From positions 1,432,434 through 1,496,433 of the forward strand of contig RDEW01000007.1 in assembly GCA_011109175.1 (NCBI GenBank): a DNA stretch of 64,000 bases, read 5' to 3'. Shown one piece after another: positions 36,202-48,040 of this stretch. The notes beneath the pieces were generated by a model that was not told the origin of the DNA, did no database searches, and worked only from the letters and a program-made list of their open reading frames with translations. The stretch is from Dicyema japonicum (lineage: Eukaryota > Dicyemida > Rhombozoa > Dicyemidae). The position numbers and the translations under genes were made by a program. Positions within the stretch are counted from its first letter, which is position 1. The number at the start of each line of letters is the position of its first letter.

Positions 36202-38383
36202 TACAGGGCAATTTAAGTGCTAAAATGCTATTTTTATACTTATTTTAATATAAAATTGAATTTGAATAATTATTTTTTAATTTTGTTAAAAAAGAACATA
36301 CATTATAAATGCTATAAGTGTTTTTTTTAATTTTAAATGCTAATTTTTTTTTAAAATGCTAATTTAAATTGCATTTAAAAAATCATTTTAAATATCACCC
36401 ATAAATGATAATAAAATAATTTAAATAAAATAATTTAGCACACTATATAGTATTTTTAGTGATGCCAAACCTAAGTGTTCGTTGCTTACGAAAGCTAAGC
36501 GTATAGTCTCGGAATTCAAATATGAGTTCTGTATTGCTGACGATGGCCTTCTATTTGTTCTCTTTGTTTATCCAAAGTCATCTGTTCAAAAAATTTTCAG
36601 TTGATTCTCATCGTTCTCTTTAAAACATCAGAACAATATTCGTATAAATTTGTTAATACAATTGTAGGTCATTCATGTAATTCAGTTCAAACAGCATTAA
36701 CTGAATCAATCCAAGTCAAGCAAACATCCCGTTGTACAAATTAAATAACGATTCGATCAAAAAATGTTTAAAACATTTAAAATTAACATTCCGTCCGAAT
36801 TTTTGTGCAGAACTACGTTCAAGTTTCTTGCAGAAAAAAGATAAATGAGTTGACAAAATTATTAACGTATTAAAATTATTTTTAACTTTAGAAACGAAAA
36901 GATTTTTATAATAATTGATGAAACAGATATCCGAAGGAAAAGTTTTGTAGTGATTCTAATTGGGAGAATTCGCTTCCAACAAAATCCTATTTGGTTGAAT
37001 GCAAAACACTGGAAAATCATGCCACTGCTGCTATCATCTGCCAATTAATAGATGACGTCATTAGAGAAATGAAGATTATTCGTGACAATTTTTATCTACT
37101 AATTTCAGATTTTTTTTTTAAAAAACTTTATTAATATTTTAAAATGAATAAATTAAATTAAGGCATCTGAATGGCCATGCTATTTCCCCTAACAATAGCC
37201 AACGAGATACGTTCTCGGAACCAACCAGTCTCTCGCGGATCCTTGGTCACAGCTTGAATCATGGAGCCGATCTTACGAACCAACTCATCTGCTTGGGGGC
37301 CAAGGATTCCTGACGTTTCCACCGCGAATGGAACAAAAAGATACTCCTCCGAAATTCTCTGGTACTTCCTCCCCTCGGCCTGCTTTGAAGCATGTCCTGG
37401 GTCTGAAGCAGAAGCAACCAAATTAGACGGGGAATAAGTATCAATTTCAAATGCCGCTCTTTATATGATTTCTGGTGATATAAATTTATTTAAATAAATA
37501 GGTGGTAAAACATTAATGGTCATGTATAACAACATGCATCATGTGACTTGTGTTTCTCATTTGTTACACAATACGGTTTTACGTATAAAGTGTGCATATC
37601 CGGAAATAGATGGCTTAATTGCAAGTATTAAAGCTGGTACAGTAAAAAACCGAAAACATCGTAATTTGTTCAAAGATGTTGGATACTCACCTGATGTGGT
37701 AATTACTAGGTATTCTTTTGCTTAATTTATGCAGATGGAGAAGTTGGTTTCAAGCAGTGAAATATTATTCCACGAATTCTGAAATAATTTTTGAAATTGT
37801 TAACGCATTACAGGCAGACCGAGTTTTAGTATCAAATGCTAAACACCATGTCAACAATCCGGATATTAAGTTTCAATTAACAGAAATCATATTAAATTAT
37901 TCGCAATAGTAGATCTTAAACTTTTGGAGTGTTGTGAGTACTCAATCAATCGGGCATATTATGATATACAAAGACTACATTTTGATAATAGCAAGGCAAT
38001 ATCAAAAATTATAAAAATAAAAGAATGGAGGCAAATAGATTTAAACCTATTATTGAAATGAATGAACCAAAAATTAGCCAACAAGATTATTTTTCTCTTA
38101 CACGCTGTCAGGCATCCTCTGCATCTGTAGAAAGAGCTATTAAAATGCTAAAAAATATTTTAAAAAAGGATAGGAACTTCCATCCAGACAATATAAAGCA
38201 TTACCTTTTATTATATTACAATAAAATTTAAATGTTATATTTTATTATTTTAAGTTATAGATTTTACAATTTTAAATGCTAGATTTTATCATTTTAAGTG
38301 CTAATTTTTATAATTATGATTGCTAGATTTTGTGATTTTTTAGCGCTAAAAATTTTTTTAACTGCTAGAAACAACTTGCCCTA
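36202..38383 (+). mobile_element. hAT transposon with 8-bp target duplication
   Basis: Flanked by ATTATTAC at 36194-36201 and 38384-38391. The ends are TACAGGGCAA and TTGCCCTA, imperfect inverted repeats of the hAT TAGGG type. Transposase coding remnants include TKSYLVECKTLENH and REMKIIRDNFYLLISD before the nested insertion; then ALYMIS..GGKTLMVMYNNMHHVTCVSH, YPEIDGLIASIKAG, TRWRSWFQAVKYYS; and the C-terminal dimerisation block ASSASVERAIKMLKNILKKD at 38110-38170. Two GT-AG introns of 27 nt (37475-37501) and 25 nt (37710-37734) restore the transposase frame. The N-terminal zinc finger was not identified. Inactivated by the nested insertion at 37111-37442. Confidence 0.85.
37111..37442 (-). 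mobile_element. 5'-truncated PHD-RT retrotransposon nested in the hAT
   Basis: Flanked by AATTTCAGAT (37101-37110) and AATTTCAAAT (37443-37452), a 10-bp target duplication with one difference. On the minus strand it encodes only the element's C-terminus (YLFVPFAVETSGILGPQADE, ETGWFRERISLAIVRGNS), followed by AATAAA and a poly(A) run. Removing it and one repeat restores the hAT frame LLISDAALYMI. Confidence 0.88.
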
Positions 38384-38869
38384 ATTATTACCAATACAAA
38401 AACCTAACAAGCATGCTGGGCCTGTTGAAAACCTACGTCCAATAATTTTGCTAAACATCTTACAGAAACTTCTAGCATTAGTTACGTTGAACCGAATCAG
38501 AGAACAAGTGACAACTATCTATCCCCTAGTCACTAGGATTTAGGACAAGAAGATCAACTGCGGATGTAGTATGGGACCACAAGTGGCACTGCGCTATCAA
38601 CTAGATATTTCAAAGTGCAGCAACAGTCCTGAGAATAGACCTCTCTAGGGCCTTTAACACGGTCCTCCGTCATTCTAGGATCTTGCTTCCGCCCTACAAA
38701 CTTAGCGATCAGCCTGATAAACTTTGCTGTACTGTGGCAAAGTTTATTTAATAATGTGTTTGTCTATCTTGGAAGCAGATCACTGAACCTGCTGAACTGT
38801 ATCAATCACCTCTCACAATTCAATTCTGAGAGCTGACAGCCTGGCTGAAATGAGCTTCTAGTAGTTGTT

Positions 38870-39318
38870 AACTGTTTATGGTCGAAGTTGAGAAACTTCA
38901 CAAATATGACTTGCTTGCAAACGAACTTTGGCTACTCTATGAATGCCAAGTGAAGATTATTCTAGTGGTTTTGACATGGGATGGAGTTGTCTCAAGATGT
39001 TTCAAGAATCATATGGATGAATTATCTATTGAAGAATCAACGAGGACTTACATCCAATCGGTTGTTCTGAAGAGAACGCTCGAAAGTATGCTCATTGAAC
39101 ATAAGCATTGGATGAAGGTATACGATGAAGAGTACGCCTCTGCTACCTCCCAACTTGTGGAACTGGCACGCCTTGAGGATAACCCATTGGACTCTAACAG
39201 AGATATTTCGACTGAATCTGATGTGGAGAGGGGGAGTAACAGGGAGTTTATGGCAAAGTCTTCTCTAAGAGAAGAGGGATTACCGGCAATCTTGATTAAA
39301 ATCCGCTTAATTAGTTAA
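38870..39318 (+). mobile_element. R4/Dong-like 3' end fragment with open C-terminal frame
   Basis: A 146-codon frame corresponds to the C-terminal end of the R4/Dong-like protein: KLHKYDLLANELWLLYECQV, IILVVLTWDGVVSRCFKNHM, RTYIQSVVLKRTLESMLIEH, then an acidic tail. It follows immediately on the end of the split RTE-like copy. The open frame suggests this is the youngest R4-type fragment here. Confidence 0.75.
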
Positions 39319-39399
39319 TTTACTTGTTAATTTTCTTATAAATGTTTTATAATAAATGAAAAAAATATTTGGTCAATTCATAAATTTTACGATAAGCGT

Positions 39400-41560
39400 A
39401 GAAAGAGCAATTTCTTTATTAGCAAAGAGTGACTGGACCAGAGAACTTTTTTGCTGATTTCACTGAGGAGGAAATCACCGAGACTATCAAGATAAATTGG
39501 AAGGCATCTGGTTGTGATGGAGTCTATAACTTTTTTATCAATAACTTTAATTCGGTTCATGGATATCTTTGTGAGGAGATTAAGAAGATTATAAATGATG
39601 AATATACTCTTTGTGATTGATTCTATACTGGGAAATACGTATCTTATTCCAAAAGTGGATGTATGTGTGTTACCCAAGGAGTTAAAGCCAATTACTTGTA
39701 TGTCTAATCTGCATAAACTATTGACAAAGTGTGTGAACAAAAAATTATCAGATTATTTGAGTCATACGACGTGATCAGCGATAATCAAATGGGACGGGAA
39801 GAATGTGCCAAGGCGCGAAAGAACAGGCGATCGTCAACAAGTGCGTAAATCAAAAAAATGGAAACAGTTTGAATTCCACTTGGATTGACGTCAAAAAAGC
39901 TTATGACTATGTCGACCACAGTTTCTGGACCAGGTATTACAAAATTCTGGTCTTCACTGCTGGATTGTCAGGTTTATTCAAAAACTTGTCACAAAATGGA
40001 AGATTCGTCTAAATTTGGGAGACAAAACGTTAAGAGAATTAAAAATAAAAAGATGAATTCTGCAGAGGGACTCCCTCCGCAGATCTTTGTTTTGCTAATG
40101 GACCTCTCTGTCGAATGCTGAACGGAAAATTTCCAAAGCAACGATGGGAAGTCCGGGAAATAAAGAATCAACGTATACGACTATGGACGATTTAAGGTTG
40201 TTTTCCCGCCACAGTCACTCAACGGAAATGATGTTTGAAGTTGAATCGTTTTTTGATGCAGTCGGGTTGGAGAAAAACTATAACAAATCTGCAATAAACG
40301 TTAAGTCCTTGTCCGAGAAAGCTTGTTTCCTCGATGGATTGGATGGATACCGATATTTTAAGTTCTTGAAAAAAAACAGTAATGTTCTTAAAAAAAGAAA
40401 TTATGGATAAAATCTATGAAGCATCTAAGCGGATCAAAAATTTGACAAAGACGGATTTAAACTCAGTGAACCTGTTTAAAGAAGATGAACAAGTATGCAG
40501 TCTCACTCTATAACTAATACATTGGATTGATTGATATCGAGTCGCCAGAATTTGAAGAGATCGATAAAAACATCCGCATAATTCTTATGGATAGCCACAT
40601 ACACTTGCAACCGGCAAACAAAGACTTTATCTACCAAAAAATAAATTTGGAAGAGTCCTCGAGTATGTCATAACATGCAGAACGAATGCTCCTCCAATTT
40701 TATGGTGACTTGGAACATAAGACAATTTACTGCCTAAGAAGAGCGGGAATACTACGGGTCATTAAGAAATCAAACTAACACTATCGTAGAATTCATTTCC
40801 TGAAAGTACAACATTGAAAAATGTGACTTGACAATGTCGAAGTTAATGGAAATACATCATGAATATCTATTGGGAAAAATGAGAAAAAACCGCTGCACTC
40901 TATTTTATTTCAGTGTTTAAAAGACACATAAGTGAATATTGCTGAATCCTCTGGATGGCTAGTGCATGGAAATCACTCCCCTATAACCGAGGGAAGGCTG
41001 TGTCTACTTTAGGATCGTAACATGATTTTAATAACGGAGAAACTAAGTGCGAACATTGTAATTCAGAAAAAAAGACCGTCGATCACCTTGCAACTTGGTG
41101 TGGAAGAATGCTAAATAGCTCGTATCTCAGGCGGCATAATGAAGTGGTCAGATGGTTACACCTACATCTTTGCCGTCAATATTGAACAAGAAAAACTAAG
41201 AAACTGAAGACCCATTCAGTACAATCTTGAGATTATCCATTGCGCAAAGGTAAAAATAATCCTTGTGGTCATCACTCGGGATGGAATTGTCTCCAGATTC
41301 TTCAAAGGCCACCTGGATGTCCTCAAGGTGTAGGAGAGGGTCAAAGCTTATATACAGACGCTAGTGTTATGGAAGACTTTGTAGAATATGCAAAATGAGG
41401 AGAGGCATGGAGCATCGATGCGTGTTGATGAGAAAGACGGCATGGAATGTCAACCTAGGGTAGTCTCTGAATGTGGGGTATGCAGCGACATGAACTCGCC
41501 TATAAAGGCAATAGGGGTTGGCCCCAAGAAGAGAAGATTGAGTTAGACGGGTGTTATAAA
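39400..41560 (+). mobile_element. Degenerate R4/Dong-like retrotransposon copy
   Basis: RT and nuclease blocks in order. Finger part KASGCDGVYNFFI (39510-39545); motif A IDVKKAYDYVDHSF at 39886-39930; motif B region with GLPPQIFVLLMDLS; motif C as TMDDLRLFSRHSHS (40178-40220); AVGLEKNYNKSAINVK. A CCHC-type knuckle CEHCNSEKKTVDHLATWC lies at 41050-41103, followed by RRHNEVVRWLHLHLC. Remnants of the nuclease region follow (IILVVITRDGIVSRFFKGHL at 41253-41312, AYIQTLVLWKTL). Frameshifted throughout. Confidence 0.78.
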
Positions 41561-41667
41561 AAATGATTTTTTATTGTTTGATTATTAAAATTCAGTTATA
41601 TTATTCATTTTTAGAAGCCATTTTTTGAAATTTTAGTTGCCATAAAAATTGCCCTACTGGCTTCAAA

Positions 41668-43930
41668 CAGGCTAGAGATAGAATAAGGCCTCTTCCCTTT
41701 CTTAATCCCCCTCGGCTGAATGGGTTCCTGATAATTCTCGCCGGTGACATTGAACTTAATCCAGGTCCTCCACTCTCAATTCTGCAGATAAACATCAACG
41801 GAATCAAAAGAAAAATTCTCGAACTACGGTCCTTACTCCATCATCACCTACCCCGAATTTTCCAGGATACCACTGCATCCGCCTCGACCGCTCAAACCGT
41901 CGTGGTGGGGGTCTCCTCATCATTATAAAGATAACATTCGATTTACGGCATCTCAGCGAACTACAATCACTAATAAACGATGGGACCACGGAAATATCTG
42001 GGATATCAATTACAAGTGGATTCGGGACTCTCAACATTACAAACATCTACGTCCCCCTCCATCTTCTTGCCCAAAAGGATTCTCTCTAAACCTAACCAAG
42101 TTAAACAAGCTCGGAAATGATATTGTGTGGAGATTTTAATACTAAACATCCAGCCTGGTTAAAATCACATCCAGCAGACTCAAAGGATTAGCCCTATTAA
42201 ACCAGCTCACCTCTCTGACTATCCTCAACAACCCCAGGAAGCACACTAGGACTCCTTACAAAGAAAGCGAAGCTTCAACGTCCCCAGAATTACCTTCTGT
42301 TCTCCAAACCTAACACCGGACACATCTTGGACGGTGTATTATGGATTATCTTCCGACCACAATCCAATCATTATTCGAATCAAAAAAGTTCTTTACCACA
42401 GGAAAGAGACTGTTTATTTTTCAGCTATAAAAAAAAATGGAATTACTATTCAAAATATATCGATCAAGTTCTACTAAACTTTGATATGATATTCCCTCAA
42501 GATGAAGGTATTGACTTTTTAAACAAAACTATTCTCATGGCGCGGAGAACATTCATTCCGCGTGGATCACTTAAATTCTACAATGAAAAACTCGATCAGA
42601 ACACCAAATCATTAATTAAAGAAAGGAATGCACCTTCCTTTCCCGGACAGAAAAATCAAACAAAAACTCTCAATGACGAAATTTCTAAAAGGATTAGAGA
42701 AGCTGAAGCCAACAAATGGGACAAACTAGTATCTCCCCTTCCATTTCAGAAATCTGCTCAGACGATATGGAAAGAAATTATACAATTTGGCCCAAAAGGA
42801 AAATTTAAAAGACAACAGACGGATCAGCACAGTCTTAACAAGCTTATGAAATATTACGCCAGTATAAGCAACAAAATTATCAGGAAAATGGATAGGCCTT
42901 ATTATCCTCAATAAGATCGAATAGAACCCAGCCGATTAACTTTATTTCACATTCAGATGTCAGTGAGGGTTTGAAGAGGATGAATTCTTCCCTCTCATGT
43001 TTGCCTGATTCTATCCCTGGTATCTTACTAAAACCTTGGGCCATTGCGATTGATGCAATCACAGTGATTTTCAACTATTCAATAAACATGAATACAATTC
43101 CAACTATCTGGAAACTGTCCTATATACGCCAATCTTAAGCCTGGAAGTCTAAGGACAACCTGCATCACTTCGACCAAGCTCTTTACTATGCACTCAAAAT
43201 TATTGGAAAAACTGATTCTTAATTTTATAACCGCGTCCCTTCTTTTTATCCTTACAACGTGGATTCAGAAGGGTCTATTCAACTTCTACCCACTCACTGC
43301 CCTCAACTAATTTATCCTTGAAGGCTTTAACACAAATCCTCGCCACCTCAAAACAGTCGTTTGCTCGATCGATTTACAAAAGGCCTTCGACTGTCTCAAA
43401 GAAAAATCCTAACTCGGAAATTGTTCCCGCGATCAAGAGCTCATAATGCATCAGAAAGACTACAAGAATACCTTCACAAGATTCAAATCTGGCTAAATTA
43501 TAACCGGTTTGATATATCTACTGAAAACTCATCTTCGTCCTTATTTACCTCAGACAAACGACTTGGACAATTGACAGTGGATATATTTTTAACCAGACAA
43601 AATACCTTTCACGAAGAAACTGAAAATCTTGGGATCACCTGTCCGTCTCATCTCATGTCGACGGCATCTCTGGAAGCTGCTCAAATAATCTAGGGATAAT
43701 CAATCTAACCCCTTTCCCAGCTTTGAAATTATTGCAAACAATTCATTGAGCCATCTGTCAGCTTGTCCATGGGAAAGCGAAGAGATTCCGAACTTCGTTC
43801 CCAGCCAGAGACGAATAATGTCCACATTGTAAACGAGAAAGTTTCACTCTGACGGTCCTCTGGAGGCATGTGCTCCGGTATCTTGTTTTCTTCGAAGGTT
43901 CGTATATCACGCGTAGACACAAGTCGTGTA
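41668..43930 (+). mobile_element. Jockey/CR1-like retrotransposon with N-terminal 2A-like motif
   Basis: Near its 5' end an open frame reads LNGFLIILAGDIELNPGP (motif GDIELNPGP at 41743-41769). This matches the 2A ribosome-skipping consensus DxExNPGP preceded by a hydrophobic stretch. LSILQININGIKRKIL follows, the start of an endonuclease domain, with RSNRRGGGLLIIIK at about 41890. The inter-domain region is an open frame at 42327-42914 (RRTFIPRGSLKFYNEKLD, EAEANKWDKLVSPL). RT motif A CSIDLQKAFDCLKEKS lies at 43351-43400. The end is a Cys/His block at about 43815. Broken by several frameshifts, so a dead copy. Confidence 0.78.
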
Positions 43931-44815
43931 TACATTGGTCTAGGTTTTTGCCTTTTGCCGAAGGGTGGATTGTTTAAGTTAAAAAATATAATTTGTTTTC
44001 CGTTTATAATTTGGATAATCATGGAAATTGTATGAAATCAATGACCACAGTTAATTGGATTTTTGATTCTCGTACATCTGAAACTTCCTTTCTATGTTCA
44101 GAACTCCTGAGTTAGTCACCTCATCCATGAAAATGAGTTTTATACAACTTTGTTATAAATGTGGTCACCACCTCAATCTTAAAACCAATCACTATTCGTT
44201 AGCTAGTTAAAGTTCTTTCATTCCCATAAGCATAGTGTATACCATCTAACTTACTAATTTGCATCCTCGAGGAGCATGACGTGAATTACCACCAAATAAG
44301 AAGACTTAGAAGAAAATTGAAAACTTCGTATTGAAAGGCAACAAGCACTATCTCGAAGATTGCAATAATATTCATAAGCTTGTAATTGTGTCGACAAACA
44401 CGGAAGAGATAAGGATAATTGTAAAAAATACATGAAGCTAATAATTGTGGACCCAATGCTTTTGAAGAATTGTGTCGTAAAAAAATATGTTTTAGTAAGT
44501 ATCCATGTTTCTAAATTATGCAGAGTTTTAAGTCACTCAAATTCATGTAAGACTGAATAGTCCGCAAAGTAATAGTTGAACGCTTCAAGTGTCACTATAA
44601 GTTTAACCAAAATAATGGTTTTAGAGATTAAAAAAATGAATAAAACAAACTAAAGTTTGATTGGTTGATTCCATTCGCCTTAAAAACTCATACAATTCAT
44701 TAACCAAACAAATTGAAGCCAAAAATTCCACTAAAAGTGCATCTTACCAAACAGTATCAAAAGTTTTTAAAATATTCATGCACATCACGTTTAATTGACG
44801 ATTCTAGGTAAATTC
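43931..44815. other. No gene recognised
   Basis: AT-rich, with stops in all frames. A basic stretch (NYHQIRRLRRKLKTSY) near 44282-44330 belongs to no family I can name. Confidence 0.35.
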
Positions 44816-45240
44816 ATTCCTGGTAAATGATTGTCACGTCATCCGGCCTCTTGCCATCACATTTGTCAAGACCGACGGGTTCCAGAAGGCAAGCAAACCC
44901 GGCGTCTTCGATAGCTTTCATGACTTGCGTTAATAACTGAATCCTCTGAAATAACATGCACGTGAAGACTGTCACGTAGGACAACATAAGTATAGTCTAT
45001 TTTCCTAGCGATCGTGTCCAAGGTTAAGGCCGAATAGGGGCAATAGTGTCATTTGACTCAACAACCCTGAGGGTAGTGCAGATATCTCCTTCAATGAGCT
45101 TTCGTTCTATTCTTTTCTGGCGATTATTGCTTCTGATGGAATCCATACTATTCCCTCATCCTCGTAAGGGATACCACGATCCGCAAGCAAGGTGTTCAGA
45201 CCGGCAGTCATAATAGATTTTGGATTACTCCTGATCTGGG
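44816..45240 (-). mobile_element. PHD-RT retrotransposon nuclease-region fragment
   Basis: Minus-strand blocks are FACLLEPVGLDKCDGKRPDD at about 44915-44855, preceded by a helical segment, and the upstream piece LLADRGIPYEDEGIVW (45210-45160). The EPVGLxxxDGKRPDG signature is the same as in the copy at 2391-4375. Decayed. Confidence 0.6.
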
Positions 45241-45414
45241 AACTATCAGAGGAGAGAGCACCGAGAACAAAAGGATCTAAACGGAAGTCATTTATTAAGT
45301 CACCAGAAATTGGGTCATTATTTTATTTCCAAAGTAATGGTAAGTATCTGGTTATTAGTAGTACAAAATTAATATGTCATACTTCCACAGTCAAAGTCAT
45401 AATAATATTCGCAC

Positions 45415-45545
45415 TTTGAAGTTCATTGATGACGGCGTCACTCATATTGATGCGTGGAACCTTCAACCGAATGTGCAGTATCGGGATTCGAACTAGCGAA
45501 CTTCAGGCCTCTTGCCCGGAAACCGTCACACTGCGCCACCAGTCA
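45415..45545 (-). mobile_element. SINE copy 3, head and part of body
   Basis: On the minus strand: A box TGGCGCAGTGTG (plus 45527-45538), B box AGTTCGAATCCC (plus 45483-45494), then GGTTGAAGGTTCCACGCATC and GAGTGACGCCGTCATC, shared with the other SINE copies. The distal body and tail are missing or diverged. Confidence 0.78.
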
Positions 45546-45635
45546 AAGACGTCTTTTACATTTAAAATATTTCTTAGAGATTTTTTACGTTCAAATAGTT
45601 ATTAATGACAAAAAAGTGAACAAATGGTCATAAAG

Positions 45636-46490
45636 CGACCGCCCTGACTGTGTGGCTATACCATCTCAGGATAGCGAGCGGGATTTGCTCAAATAACCAG
45701 CAACGCTCACAGGGATCTCCTGATCGTGTAGAAATACGATTTCTTAGACAACTCAAAAATTCCAGCGTCGAAGGCACAAGGGAACCAGCGTCTCAATAGC
45801 GAGTGGTACATACAAAAAATCATTGACTAAGACAGGTACTTTTCCTGTTACAATCTCTCGGCCTTCTCAGCCGCCAAACAGGTTCCAGAGGCACTCTGGA
45901 ATAGGTTATAGAGACAAACGCGTCGGTGCAGGTGACGTCCAGGAGAAGAGGATTCCCGGTTCAAATGGGAAGATGATCATCTAATTTGGTCGTTTCCCGT
46001 CAGTCTGTAAACCCGACTGGTTCGAGCATGTAGAGTGCCCGGCGGCGTGGAAGGTAGGGAAAACTGATAGGTGAGACTCTAGTCTTCACGAGCATGACGT
46101 CTTGGTCAGTAGAGAATTTAAGGAGGAGTATGGAAACTTTTGACAAGGGTGTTACAGGGTATTAGTGAAAAAAGATATGTGGGAGAGAAATGTCTACAGA
46201 GCTGCGAATTCTAACCCCTCCAAGTCTGACCGGCAGTATTGCCTGTTACCATGAGTAATCCTCAAACCGGACGTTGAAGATATGCTCCGTTGTCGAACGG
46301 AAGATCCCGTCAATTTGTGCAAGTTGGTCACACTGGGTGAAGTAGGAGTCCTCAGGACATATATGCAAGCCTCTGTACGTTGAGGCTATTCTTAGAAGGA
46401 ACAATGATGTATGCACGTAAACATAAGCGGTTCTGAGTCTCTCCGAGTAACAATCATCTTCCTTATATAGCTCTCCCAATTGCACGTATT
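45636..46490 (-). mobile_element. PHD-RT retrotransposon 3' half, degenerate
   Basis: Reading the minus strand from 46490: VHTSLFLLRIASTYRG, FRSTTEHIFNVRFEDYSW, then LGG-like and IRSSVDISLPHIF, LEPVGF, LLLDVTCTDAFVS, and the terminal signature CWLFEQIPLAI at about 45710-45670. The block order equals that of the 2391-4375 copy. Frames shift several times. Confidence 0.7.
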
Positions 46491-46812
46491 TCTTAGAGAT
46501 TATTTACTCTTTGTCTTTTAAATAGAGTAACCGATGACTAACAAGAAAACGACTCTCCCATATATCCAATACGGTTGTTAAAATCTCGTTTGTTAGTGGG
46601 CTCCTTGTATTTACCTATTGATAATTAGTTGAGGCGGGAAAATTCCATAAATTCCGAGTAATTCAGAATAATCAATTCTAGTTGAAGGAATCGAACAAAC
46701 AAGTGACACAGTAAAGTAATAATTAGTAATTAAACGACATATGCTACCAAGACAGCGAAAGGTTAATCAATATTTAATTGATTTAATACAATTAAACAAT
46801 ATTAGTTATTAG
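46491..46812. other. AT-rich 3' flank of ATP1B
   Basis: No coding signal or repeat recognised between the retroelement fragment and the ATP1B stop codon. Confidence 0.4.
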
Positions 46813-47724
46813 TTAGTTCTCAATTTTAATGGTAGTTGCCACACTCCTCAATTGATGCTTGGCTGTGTCCCCCGTATATGCAGTACATATTACATTCACT
46901 AAAATTCCCTGAGTTATTTGTAACAATTGAACGAATACTGCAGGGGGGACATAGTTACCCTGGTTCAAATAGGGATACAAAAATCTGGATATAATCTTAT
47001 CATCTCCATTTTTAATTCCCTTGAAAGTTAATAATAGGTCATACATCTATGGTACAGTTCACAGTGACATCAGAATATGGTTCCCATCCATATATCTAAC
47101 CATTGAGACCAAATTACTACTTTGTTGAGCACTAATAACACACAGGGTCTCCCTACATCGAATCCAAATGACTTAGCCTTCGTACATTCAGCATTTTGAT
47201 AATCTATGTTGCAGGCGTTTTCTTTTGAACTTTTGACCAAGTTACTGCATGTTTTTGAGCCCACATTCTTTTTTGTTTGTTCTGAAGGTTATAATAATTA
47301 AAACCATTAATATATTTGTCCAAATCATCCACATACTTTGTAAATGTTTCATGATTAGAAAGACTATAAGTAATTTCCTTGCTATTTCTAAAAGGAAACC
47401 GAGTTAAAGCTAATCAGTGCATAATTCACAGTAAACCTGGTCCAGTTTTAAGCATACTGGAGGACCCCATTAATTTGGGATTCTCAGCTGGAAGGAGTTG
47501 TAGGAAGGCGACGAGGCAAATTACAAAGAATCCAGTGAGGAAGAGATAGAAGCAGACGTAAAAGAGTCCAATTTTTGCTTGGGTTTAACATTTCAGATAC
47601 CCCAATTTATTCGAGAACGACCCATAACAGTTCCTAATTGAGGATTGTACACGAATAGTGAAAAATCCTTCCATGAATTAATTAATTTCGTTTTAAGTTT
47701 TGTCTGCCAACTTTGCTCAGCCAT
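46813..47724 (-). CDS. Na+/K+-ATPase beta subunit
   Basis: Type II membrane glycoprotein that partners the catalytic alpha subunit at the plasma membrane. Cytoplasmic N-terminus with SWKDFSLFVYNPQLGTVMGR; one transmembrane helix (LFYVCFYLFLTGFFVICLVA); extracellular domain with Cys residues (KTCSNLV, NACNID, AECTK), FGFDVGRPCVLLVLNKIYGW, DVTVNCTID and the C-terminal block NYVPPAVFVQLLQITQG, VNVICTAYTG, ending TTIKIEN. Five introns restore one frame: plus-strand 47578-47600 (23 nt), 47410-47436 (27), 47282-47304 (23), 47096-47120 (25), 47020-47044 (25). Start at 47724 is the first ATG. Length about 260 aa, slightly short of vertebrate homologues. Confidence 0.93.
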
Positions 47725-48040
47725 GTCAGATAATGTTAATTTATCTATTAATTTTAAAATATATTTTATTAATAATTTTAATATAAATTAATAATTATAT
47801 ACCAAGAGGGGGAGTGATTACCAACAATTTGGAATTTAAATTCTGATAATTTACTGGATTTAGTTAACTATTGATATTTATTTGGTCAATATATATATTC
47901 GATCGACTTTTATAATGTCGATAATTAAATGTCATTATTGAGTTATTCAAATTAAATATTCAATGATTATCGGTAATTCGTGGTTTTAAGAAATTTATTT
48001 TTTTAAATATTAAAATAACCACAAAAATTTTTAAATATAA
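47725..48040. other. AT-rich region upstream of ATP1B
   Basis: Very AT-rich, with TTAATAATTT-type runs. Likely includes the ATP1B promoter; no motif assigned. Confidence 0.4.

Larger units (their letters stand above)
35320..38720 (+). mobile_element. Degenerate RTE-like copy split by a hAT transposon
   Basis: Left part, 35320-36201: end of the endonuclease (SRSYGGAGIDSDHNVVFAEF, parallel to SRSYGGLETSSDHKLVVARL of the intact copy), an inter-domain region, and GRSPGPDGINSELFKYGAPA at 36055-36110. Right part, 38384-38720: KPNKHAGPVENLRPIILLN, LALVTLNRIRE, RSTADVVWDHKWHCA and IDLSRAFNTV. The RT domain continues on the far side of the 36202-38383 insertion, which proves the split. Many stops. 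Confidence 0.8.

Noticed and set aside
42327-42914. 195-codon frame as a host gene
   Set aside because: Content (ARRTFIPRG, EAEANKWDKL) and position between endonuclease and RT blocks show it is the inter-domain part of the Jockey-like element.
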